Assembly (NCBI GenBank): GCA_017871115.1
Contig: JAFCIZ010000002.1
Location: forward strand, 2,811,501 to 2,875,500
Length of the DNA: 64,000 nucleotides
Direction: 5' to 3'
DNA from: Cunninghamella blakesleeana
Lineage: Eukaryota > Mucoromycota > Mucoromycetes > Mucorales > Cunninghamellaceae
Of this stretch, positions 23,732-33,700 are shown piece by piece. The position numbers and the translations under genes were made by a program. The notes below the pieces were generated by a model, which searched no databases, was not told where the DNA came from, and saw only the letters and a program-made list of their open reading frames with translations. The first letter of the stretch is position 1; each line of letters begins with the position of its first letter.

Positions 23732-24724
23732 TTATATTGATAATTTGCTAAAAATATGCTGCACACGTGCTTGCTCAATTTCGCTATTTAAATAAAGTTG
23801 GTCATCTTGATCCATAAAGTTTTTCTGTACAAAGTCTTCATAAGAATCGTAGGTTTCCGTGGTGGAATCAACATATAAAATCATTTGTTCTAAAATGGGA
23901 CTAAGAGAACTCCATAAATTAGGGTTGACTGTTTGAATCCATCGATAAATATGTAATATTGACTCCGAAAAATCAACGCTGTGGATATAATTTGTATGAA
24001 TAATATCAAAAAATTGTTGGCAAAGTAAAGAATCATTTTGAAAAATATTATAGGCGTGTTGAAATAGAGTTACCATAATAGGATTCTGTAGTAAATTTTG
24101 ATCATGTAATGATGAAAATAATTGTTGTTGTTGAGACATGGGTTGTTGTTGTGATTGTTCTTGAAACATATTCATACCTTCTTCTTCATTATCTATCATC
24201 CCATCATTTTCGAGCATGGTCATCCCATCATCATTAAAAAAAAACCCATCGACATCTTGGTGGCGATGATGTTGTGATGAATAGCCTATTTCTTCTTGCT
24301 GTTGTAATAAAATCATATTTAATCTTTCTTTTAAAGGTGGTGATAATCTTTTTTTAAACTGATCTATGTTTTGAAGAATGGTTTCATGTTGAACATGTTC
24401 GTTTTCAAATTCATAGCAGTCTACAAAACGAGTAAATTCGGCTCTAGGAAATTGACTATGTATTTGCCTTAAAAGCATAAAGACATCAGCTACACGACTT
24501 ATGGTTGATTCATATTTAGGATCAGCTTGAGCTTTTTCCATCATACTATTGAATTCAGGTTGCAAATGTTGACGTGCTACATCTTTAAACAGTGGTTTAA
24601 ACTGTTGGCTGATTTGTACAATATGCGTTGAAAACTTGTCCGTACTAAGAATATTTAATAATGATGCAAAATCATCCGAAGTTAAAGTATCTTTTACTCT
24701 ATACAAAAATTGAAAGACTTCCAT
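23732..24724 (-). CDS. Unknown helical protein, 330 aa, single exon
   Basis: A single open frame from ATG at 24724 to a stop at 23732, convergent with the iron transporter and divergent from CTK3 (230 bp). The first ~50 residues (EVFQFLYRVKDTLTSDDFASLL and the following IVQISQQFKPLF) have the spacing of a four-helix PAH/harmonin-N-like domain. Two later segments look similar: around residues 75-110 (RVADVFMLLRQIHSQFPRAEF) and around 220-270 (FQHAYNIFQNDSLLCQQFFDII). A Gln/Met-rich, acidic linker sits between them. Harmonin-N-like and PAH bundles mediate protein contacts in chromatin and DNA-repair proteins, so this might be a scaffold, but the resemblance is by eye only. No catalytic motif is seen. 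Confidence 0.7.
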   Translation of the reverse strand: MEVFQFLYRVKDTLTSDDFASLLNILSTDKFSTHIVQISQQFKPLFKDVARQHLQPEFNSMMEKAQADPKYESTISRVADVFMLLRQIHSQFPRAEFTRFVDCYEFENEHVQHETILQNIDQFKKRLSPPLKERLNMILLQQQEEIGYSSQHHRHQDVDGFFFNDDGMTMLENDGMIDNEEEGMNMFQEQSQQQPMSQQQQLFSSLHDQNLLQNPIMVTLFQHAYNIFQNDSLLCQQFFDIIHTNYIHSVDFSESILHIYRWIQTVNPNLWSSLSPILEQMILYVDSTTETYDSYEDFVQKNFMDQDDQLYLNSEIEQARVQHIFSKLSI

Positions 24725-24954
24725 ATTAATTTATTTATTAGAAAAAAAAAAAAGAATGTAAAATAAAAAAAAATATTACAGTATTTATAATAGATAACAA
24801 AATGTAGAAAGAAAGGCAATGAGGGAAAAAAAAAATTCACACCTTTTTTTTTAAAAAAAAAACTGGGACTAAAAAAAAGTCGCGCGAAATTTTTTTTACT
24901 CTCTTGATTTTTTTTTTCTTAATTTTATTTGTATTTTTTTTATATTGTTATATT
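24725..24954. promoter_or_regulatory. Bidirectional promoter (unknown protein / CTK3)
   Basis: Only 230 bp separate the two divergent start codons. The interval holds A-rich tracts on the left, a T/A palindromic segment (TTTTTTTTTAAAAAAAAA near 24846-24862) and a GTCGCGCGAAAT element at about 24879-24890, the only GC-rich word in the spacer. Confidence 0.45.
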
Positions 24955-26096
24955 ATGTCAAATGATACAGATCCTTTTGAATGTCGTCTTCAATTTATTT
25001 CTTTATTAAAGAAAGTCAATGCTTCGCAACAATCTATTCAGAAAACAGCAAGATATGCAGTAAAATATATTCAACTCTCTGAAGATTTATATAGTTGTTT
25101 TTTAGAAGAAATAGAAAATGTATGTAAAGATAAAAATAAAACGGCAGCAACAACAAACATGTATATATATATTATTTTATTCATTTTTAATTTATATATA
25201 TATTCATTTTTAATATTACTACTATTAGACTTCCATCAATACTAGATTAAATTTACTATACGTGTTAGATTGTATTTTATCTATGAGTCGAAAAATTCAA
25301 TTTGAAGGATATACTGAACTTACAAAACCAAATGTTTTACGGATTATCCAAGCTGTAGCGCCTTCGGATAATAAAGGTATAGTTAATGTATCCAACGTTA
25401 GAAAAGTAAGTTTTCATTTAAAAATAAAATAAAATGAAATAAATAAATATAGGAATGGTATAGATCTATTTAAAAGTATATTCTAAAACATATCCTTTTT
25501 TTTTTTTTTCCAGTTATTACAACATTGGCGGGAACGGAGTTATTTTGATGAAGATATAATTATACAAGCTGAGCAAACTCTGGCATCAAGTGGTGAAAAG
25601 TAAGTAAAAAAAAAAAAAAAAATAGTAAATAAATAAACAAATAGGACGCTTTATCTCTTTCTCTTTTTTTTACTTATTATATGACTTTTTCTTTTTTTAT
25701 AGTTTAGCAACAAAAAATGAAAGTAGTGATACAAGTGGATTTAGCAAAATAGATATCCTGAATCGAATGGAACAGGATCGTGAAAGGGTAAACAATGATC
25801 TGTTTTTTTAAAAAAAAAAAGATGTACAGAAATACATAAAAGGAAAGAGGGAATTATGTATTTATATTTTATCCTCATTTTTTTTTATTCCCTCATGTTT
25901 TTTAAAAATAATATTTTAGCATAAACGATTAAGAGAAGAAATGTGGCGACGATCAACAGAGGAATCTCCAGATACAGAGTTTGAACAACTATGGGAAACA
26001 ACCGATGATTTTGATATTAATACGGATGGAGCCGAAATAATGGAACAAAACAAAATATATTTACCTCATTATTCGTGGGACTCATTAATGTCATAA
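24955..26096 (+). CDS. CTK3: CTD kinase subunit gamma, Ctk3/Lsg1 (CID domain)
   Basis: Non-catalytic subunit of the CTDK-I complex (with a Cdk12-like kinase and a cyclin) that phosphorylates Ser2 of the RNA polymerase II tail. Exons 24955-25119, 25229-25405, 25514-25599, 25703-25787 and 25920-26096 give 229 aa. The N-terminus shows DPFECRLQFISLLKKVNASQ, then QKTARYAVKY, LYSCFLEEIEN and TSINTRLNLLYVLD, the CID-type fold of Ctk3. The first intron uses the GTATGT donor at 25120; reading past it would bring in junk codons and lose the frame. The C-terminal half has the conserved helix around LRIIQAVAP and WRERSYFD, then an acidic tail ending HYSWDSLMS. Confidence 0.93.
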
Positions 26097-26497
26097 AAAA
26101 AAATGTCAATGGCATTTTTTTACCTACATATAGTGAATTTAAAATAAATTATACGGAATAATATTTTATCCTTTGTGTCATCTATTTGGGTCATGATTTT
26201 TTTTCTTTAAAGAAACAACAACAGCAACCAACAAATATTAATCCTTGCTTTGGTTATATATTGGAGCTCAGAAAATGTAATTATCGGGAAAACTTTTTGA
26301 CAATTTGATTTGTAATATCTGTTGATCCGTTTATTTAAAGGCTGATCCATTTATTTAATCACCCCTTTCTTTTATTATTTATACATTTCATTATTTCTTC
26401 TTCTTCTTCTTCTTCTTATTTATTTTTCAACTTTTATTTTTTATTAAAAAATATACCTATATTTGTACATTCTTTTACCTAAATATAAATCCTTATC
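26097..26497. other. Spacer before the arrestin gene
   Basis: About 400 bp. It contains a duplicated word, GCTGATCCATTTATTTAA at 26340-26357 with a near copy TTGATCCGTTTATTTAA just before it at 26321-26337, and a (TTC)n tract at about 26397-26416. No gene seen. Confidence 0.55.
26397..26416 (+). repeat. (TTC)n trinucleotide tract
   Basis: About six TTC units roughly 85 bp upstream of the arrestin start codon, part of a pyrimidine-rich promoter segment. Confidence 0.8.
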
Positions 26498-27982
26498 ATG
26501 TTAATACATCATTCTAGCGCTGATTTAAAAATAAATTTACAAACAAATCATATCATATTCCATGGAAGTATTGAAGAAGCTGCTGGGAAAGTAATTAGAG
26601 GCTCAGTTATTTTTGATTGCCATGAACACATGAAGGTTAAAAGTATTTCATTAAAATTTTCTGGTAGAGTGAAAGTACATTGGGTAGAAGGTTAGTTGAT
26701 ATATAATAATAATAGTAATATGATTATTTAAAAAAAAAAAAATTATCACATGTTTGATGATTAAAAAATTTTTTTTAATTTTGTTTATCATTTTATTTTT
26801 CCAAAAACAGGAGCAGCTCAACGTCATTATAAAGATAAAAAAATCTTGATTGAAAATGAATTACAATTACTTCCACGTGGTCAAAAGATTCATCACTTAG
26901 ATAAAGGACAGCATGTATATGATTTTGAACTTGCGTTGCCTGGCGATTTACCAGCTACTTTTCACCATGATATAGGATCCATAATTTATGAATTTAAAGC
27001 ACAAGTAGATCGACCTGCATTTTCATCCAATTATATCATCACCAAAGATTTATTTATTTCAAGATCACCATCCATAAATCAACAGTTTTTACTTCCTCAA
27101 TCCATTACCAATGAATGGGCTAATAAACTATTATATACAATCGGTGTACCAAGTCAAACATTTAATTCTGGTATGATCATTCCTGTTACCTTTGATTTTA
27201 ATCCTTTGTGTCAACATCTTCAAATCAAATCGGTCAATATGGTTTTTAGAGAAGATATTCGTTTCCGTGTTGGGAATCATTCAAGTACTGAACGAAGAGT
27301 CTTGACTAGTACTACAGATCATCATTTTATACAAAATGCTTTACCTTCAGCAACTGGAAATAATAATGGATGGTTAAAAACCGAACATATTCAATTACCT
27401 TCTTTTGATGTAAATGATCCTACTGGTCTTCATGTGGATTTATCTGAAGAACATATTGAAGTATCTCATAAACTCAAAGTTACTGTGGCTTTATTAAATG
27501 CTGATAAACATGTTTCTGGTAATTTTTTATCCAATTTTTTTTTTAGAAAAAATCAAAAACCTTATTTATATTTTTTAACTCAATTTTTTTAACAAATAGA
27601 ACTTAGAGTTTCTATACCTATATCAATTATTGATGCAACATCAGAAGAAGAAATTAATGCTTTACCAGCTTATGAAGATGCTTGGAGATCAGTCCTTTAT
27701 CAACCTCAAATCACAATGGAATCATCTCATCCATTGTCACCCACTCCACCTATTTTATGTTCTCGTTCCTCTTCAGCTTCATCCTTTACCTCTTCATTAC
27801 AAAGTGATGACCAAGAACATCATCATGATCATCATTCACAACAAGAAGAGGTTGATCCTATTCCATGGTTAGGTACTGATTTATCAAGAGTACCATCTTA
27901 TAGAACGGCTTTGAGGAGTGAGCGATTATATAGTATTACAAGAAAAGACTTGCCTAGCTATGACTCTCTTTGTGTTGTATAA
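26498..27982 (+). CDS. Alpha-arrestin (ART/ARRDC family)
   Basis: Adaptor that recruits Rsp5/Nedd4 ubiquitin ligases to membrane proteins to trigger endocytosis. Exons 26498-26690, 26811-27518 and 27600-27982 give 427 aa. The arrestin N domain runs from about residue 10 (FHGSIEEAAGKVIRGSVIF, SLKFSGRVKVHW, GQHVYDFELALPGDLPATF, SIIYEFKAQVDRP). The arrestin C domain follows (GMIIPVTFDFNP, SVNMVFRED, EHIEVSHKLKVTVALL, ELRVSIPISIID). The tail has three xPxY motifs: LPAY (coded at about 27661), VPSY (27889-27900) and LPSY (27949-27960), the expected WW-domain binding sites, plus a Ser-rich stretch and an acidic/His-rich segment. The short second intron (81 bp) is in phase. Confidence 0.92.
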
Positions 27983-28296
27983 ATATTATTATAATTATTT
28001 ATTTAGATTAGGTTATTTATTTATATACTTTATTATTCTTATAAGCCATTATGATACCTATATTGTATTTTTATCCTTCTTTTCCTTTTTATTTTATTAT
28101 TATTACTATAGATTGTACTTTTGTAAATATTATGTATGTATATGTTATTAGATTTTAATTTATTTCAATAAACTCAAAAAAAAAAAAACTAAGGCCACAG
28201 TATTCTGTTTTTTATTTGTTATCATTATTATTCTGTAAATGAAGAAACTGAGAAATAAAAATAAAATAAATTGAATTAATAAATATATATAAAAGA
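27983..28296. other. Convergent spacer, arrestin / 5-phosphatase
   Basis: About 310 bp between two converging stops. It includes a candidate poly(A) signal (AATAAA at 28165-28170) for the arrestin gene followed by an A-run. No gene seen. Confidence 0.55.
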
Positions 28297-30496
28297 CTAC
28301 GACCATGATTTCCATTTCTTCCATAAACTATTTTTTTTAATCGATTTAATAGATTTCGCTCTTTTATGTAGACCCCATTCATTAAACCATACACCAAAAA
28401 CGCCTACTACAGGTAAGTGGTCACTTGCGCCAATCTAAAATAAATAAATAAATAAATATAAACAAGAATGTAAAGAAATAAATAAATCATGCATAAAATT
28501 AATTTTTATTATCTTTTTAATTTATTTAATTATTATTATTATTGTTTTTATTGTAAGTTATTTTTATTTCTATTTTTTTTTTTTTTTTTTACCAAACGTT
28601 GATCCATCACTGCATCATAATGATAACACACAGTTTCCTTATTTATTACTTCTTCGTTTTTGTCATGGTTATTGTTATTATTGTTATTATTGTTATTATT
28701 TTTCCATTTCATAGCTGATATCCATTTTATATTTTTTAATTTTGGCCTTGCTGTTGTTGTTGTAGTTGATGGTGAGTTGGAAAATGTAGTAGCTGATCTT
28801 ATTAGGGATGGCCTTGAGTTATTATTGTTTGTATCATCTAATTTTTTGTCTGACCATAAGATTCTATCTGTGAAACTTGGAACTCTTTGTTTAGGACTTG
28901 TATCATAACAAACAGACATAGGGCCATGAAGCTGAAAAGTGTCGGTAGGTGTTATTAATATAGAGGATGAAGATGAGGAGGTGGTTGTTGCAGTAGAAGG
29001 TGTTTCAGGTGATAGCAATGTTGGTGTTTGTTGTTGTTGTTGTTGGTTTTGCTGGATCATTATAGATAATGAAGAGGTAGGAGAATCTGTACCGGATGAG
29101 GATGAAGATGATGAGGATGACGAAGATGGTATTTCCAAGGTATCAAACTTGTAAGTTGGTATAAATTGAATAGTATGTTCTTTAAAAGCAGATAATGGTG
29201 ATGTTCCGTTTTGTCGCTCTATACTTAACTGATCATGTTTTAAAAGGGTTGCAAAATCTTTTTTTTGAATAGCTTCTAATACTGTTTTTCTTTCTGCATT
29301 AATTCTATAGTTTGTATCGCCAAAGAAAAATACATGATCGAATCTTTCAATAACATTTTTTGATGGCTTTATAATTTCTTTAGTACTACTTTTTTTTGGT
29401 GTTGATGTTGTTGTTTTTGTTGTTTTTGTTGAATCAGGATCATCCTTATTTTTTTTTGTATCACGTGTATCTTTTTTTTTATTGTTATTTTTAACCATAA
29501 TTGATGATGATACCCGACTCAATTTATCCATACTTAGTCGAAGATTTTTTTTTGATGCATGTTTATGTGAAGAAATGCCACCTTTAATTTGTAACTCATG
29601 AAGTATCCGGTGTACATTTGCATTTCGTTCTGTTAGTTTTGTTTGATGTGCTATTAAATAAGAAGGAATAAAAAAGATAAAAAAGAAAAGGTTATTAAAA
29701 TAGAAATGATAGAAAAAATGAAAAAAAAAAAAAGATTTCATTTTTGTACCTCTTAAATGACAGTTAATAAATAACAATGATCTAGATCCAAAATTTAATG
29801 ATATAGCAACCGCCCCTTTGTTCCTAATAAATATAGTAATGGCAATGGTAATAAATAAACAAGTGAGTACTTTTGAATTATGTATGTATATATTTTAATA
29901 AGGAAATATTACGAGATCATATTAGCCCAGCCTGTCTTGATATGCCCGCTGTGTACATTACTAACATAGGATGCAACTGGTTTCCATACAAATACGGCTA
30001 GATGAAGTGCAGCAAGTGTTTCGCATTCTAATAATTGATAACATTCCCCTAGATAGTCAGATAATCTTCTTTCCCACACTTCTTTCGAAGGAAAAAATAA
30101 AGCTTCGGCAATATCTCTTTCGCACTCTTGTGTGCCGATAACAATCAAATGGTAAGGATGTGTACTGCTTGAATCTAAAAACGGAGATTCACCATCGTGT
30201 TCCACGAATATTTTATTTGATGAAGATTGTTGATCCATTCTTTCTTGTTTATTTTTTTTGTTTGAATTTAAAAAGGAATCAAGTTCAGAGACCAAGCGTC
30301 CATACATATTCCAAGAAGCAATGAAAATTTTAAGTCTGTCAGTATTATGTTCTTCAGTTTTGGCCTTACTTGAGGCACTGCCGAAAAGAGGAGTTTTTAT
30401 TGGCCCTTTTGTATCTGACTTGAAATGAATTACTTTTGTTAAAGCTTGAACTTTTAGCCATGGTGAGGTTAAATTATTGGTATCGATTTTTAGCAT
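28297..30496 (-). CDS. Inositol polyphosphate 5-phosphatase (INPP5 family), with low-complexity inserts
   Basis: Removes the 5-phosphate from phosphoinositides or inositol phosphates. Exons 30496-29913, 29823-29750, 29650-28593 and 28434-28297 give 617 aa. The Mg2+-dependent endonuclease-like fold is shown by IFIASWNMYGR, IGTQECERDIAEAL, NKGAVAISL then LLFINCHL, FFFGDTNYRIN, PSFTDRILW and finally GASDHLPVVGVF on the last exon. All diagnostic catalytic blocks are present. Between CHL and GDTNYR there is a ~120-aa Lys/Ser/Thr-rich insert; a second insert rich in Ser, Gln and Thr lies between the GDTNYR and DRIL blocks, and Asn runs precede SDH. There is no SAC, RhoGAP or other extra domain. It is divergent from SCAP over 294 bp. 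Confidence 0.92.
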
Positions 30497-30790
30497 TAAT
30501 ATAAAAATATGGTATTATATAAAGTTATGGGTATATTATTAAAATAAAAAGAAAAGAGGATATTATAAGATAAAAAAAAGAAGAAAAAAGTTAAAGAGAG
30601 GTGGAAAAAAATTAAGTATTTTTATTTATTCTTTTTTTTTTAAAATTCCGCACTGGCGTTTATTGGTTATTTTTATAGTCGAGGAAAAAAAATATTAGAG
30701 ACTATTTTTAATTTTTTCTCTCTCTCATTTTTTTTCTTTCACTTTCTCACTCTTTCTTTTAACCATTGATTCAATTCTTTTTTATTGACA
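30497..30790. promoter_or_regulatory. Divergent promoter, 5-phosphatase / SCAP
   Basis: 294 bp separate the two start codons. A single GC-richer word, CCGCACTGGCG at about 30647-30657, lies in otherwise A/T sequence, and a CT-rich tract (30717-30760) precedes the SCAP start. I could not identify a sterol regulatory element with confidence. Confidence 0.4.
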
Positions 30791-33700
30791 ATGTCTAGAG
30801 GAGTAGGAAGGATAAACACAGGACTTTCTAATTGGTTCTATAACTATGGAAAGTTTTGTGGGTCAAGATTCTTACCTCTCTTTATCTTTTCATTTACACT
30901 TATTTGTTTTTTATCTTTACCAGCAATCTTTCACTTTTTACAAAATATATACGCCAATAGTTTAACACTTCCCTACAATTTAAGTTCTATGGATGGTCAG
31001 TTCTGGCTATATTCACCACACATTCATCGGGATCTTATTTTTAAAAATAAACAACCAACAGATATTTTAGTGAAACAAATACGTATTTATAATATTCATA
31101 AACAAGTGGATAATGAATTGTTACTATATGCTCACGATTTGCAACAGCGCCTTTTAACAACCTCTATCAAATGGCAATCTTATTTTACTGATTTTGATTC
31201 AATCTGTTTTCATGATCCTCACAATAATAAATGTATTATTCAATCACCTACGTTTTACTGGGAAACTAAAAAGGACCTTATTAACGATCTTGAATGGGAA
31301 AAGACAGTAAATCATTATATGCAGCTCTCTTCTTCTCATATATCTTCTCAAAAAAATATATCCTATTTTAAATATGTACAATTGCCTATTCATTTTGCAG
31401 CAGGTCCTTCTATTCAACCTCTTTCACTTTTTGGTAATGTTACTTATGATGTTTATGGCAATTTTGTATCAGCAGATTCTATCATCATCACCATGTTTTT
31501 ACAACCTAAACAGCACTTTTCAAAAGCTGATATTGATTTTATATGGAATTCTTTATGGGATGATGTGGCAACTCGATCAAATATAAATATTATTAAAGAC
31601 ATCACCGATAATATTGATTCACCATCATCGGTAACTTCATGGTCTCTTAAAATAAAATCTAAAAATCAAACTTGGTATTATAAAGTAATAAATAAAATAG
31701 TATTAGTAATAAAAATAATAACAGTACAAATGAATACGTTTTCTATTTTATAGTTTTCTAATCTATAAATGTTATATGTTTTATTAATAATTTTTTTTAT
31801 TTATAGTACAAGTTAATTCCAGTAGGATTATCTTTAGAACTAGCACTTTCTATTTTGGTTTATTTCCTCATGTTTTATCTTATATCTACAGCATTTGCTA
31901 AATCAACTCAAGTAAAATCTCACTATCTTTTTGGATTTGCATCATTGTTTTCAGCTGTGGCTACCTGTACAACAACCCTGGGTTTATTGCAACTTTTTGG
32001 GATTGAATTAAAATTAATGCCATGGTATATTTATCCTCTGATTTGCGGTGTAGCCTCTTTGGAAAATATATTTTTATTAACTCAAGCTGTGCTATATTCT
32101 GGCTGTGATATGCGCGTTACAGAAAAAATTGCAAGAGGTAATTATAATTAATTATCGTTGTTTTTTTCTTTTGGGTAAATACATATATTAGTAATATATA
32201 CTTATCTATGTATATCTATTTTTCTATTTTTCTTTTTTCTTTTTTTTATAAAAATTAATATTTTAGGTTTACAAAGTGTTGGTGTTCCTATGACACTTAT
32301 GTTAATTGCGGAAATTATGATATTATATATAGGGAGTGCTATTGATTCCGAATTGGTTCAAGAGTTCTGTTTTTTTACAAAGTTTGCATTAATTGTTGAG
32401 TACATTATGGTATATACATTCTTCATTGCCTTTTTGTCAATTGATGTCAAACGTTTAGAGGTAAATAATTCATGAAATATACATAAATAGAAAAGAGACT
32501 TTTATGGGAAACGAGAATAAGCACGGTGGTGATACAAGCTTAAACTGCTAAACTAAAAAAAAAAATTGTATAAATAATAATGCTTACTTAAAAATATCCT
32601 TTTCCTTTTTTGTTTTATTATAGCTGACTGATTTAAATGACAGGCAAATGTCGAAACGACTTCATGAACTGGCTAATCGTGATAAGGATGTACAACAGGA
32701 TCCAAACTTTTGCCCCATTCATGATGATGTTAATGATGACGCTGAACCTAAAACCTGTGCAGACTGTAAAGAATTTAAAACTCATCGTACTATCAATGCT
32801 GTTTTGGTAAGTTTCACAAAAATACTTTAAAGAATATATAATATATATAAATATATACAGTCGTATTCATTATTATTATTTTTATTATTATTATTATTTT
32901 ATCCTTTTCTTAAAAATAGCTCTGTTTATTAATTCTTGGCTTATCACTATTTCGTAAATCTTACTATTCAAACCAGTATGATCATTCAATAAGTGCAAAT
33001 CTTCAACCTGACAAAATAAATGTAATGGAAGCAGCTAATAGATTTTGGAATACAGTCAACCCTAAGCAAAATACTTACAAGATATCCGTACTATCACCTC
33101 ACCTAGTTGTACAAACAAATTCTGCATTTGGCGAAACGCAGACTGACCCTACCATTAGCTCGGTTCTTGATTTCATTTACAATATTGAGAAGCATTATAC
33201 AAAAATGGATGACATTTATTCGAAGAATGATGGTGATTATTCATATGAAACAAATACTCAATCAAAACGTACCCCTTCATTATTTAGAAGTTTTATTTAT
33301 CGTATCATTAAATTTATCATCTCAATCATATTATCTGTTAACTTGCCATTATTATTATTATGTATTGCCTTGGTCCTTGTCTGTCTATGGTTTATCCCTC
33401 AACTACGTCGTAAATGGGTAATACCGGTGGCTCACAATATTGGTGTTTGGATAAAGCTGCTTGACTCTTTTTTATTTAATCAGCAAATTGATTCTTTATC
33501 AACTGATTATGATGCAAATGGTGTGCATTTAGGTGCTATATCCGCTCAAGAACAGTTTAATGAAAAAAATAAAAGCAGTGTAAAGGGTGTGGAAGTAAAA
33601 ACGTTATCTGGAAAACATGTAGCCGATCTCCGCCGTTTAACTGGTAATGGAAAACAAGGCACAGTTCTTTCGTGCGATCATGATGGAAGAATAGTTCTTT

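Noticed and set aside
25120..25245. Read-through of CTK3 exon 1 (with Met-Tyr-Ile-Tyr tail)
   Set aside because: Using the GTATGT donor at 25120 gives the conserved TSINTRLNLLY join in phase; read-through gives AT-driven codons.
30785..30790. TTG as an alternative start of SCAP six bases upstream
   Set aside because: Fungal nuclear genes use ATG; the ATG at 30791 is in frame and in a good position after the pyrimidine tract.
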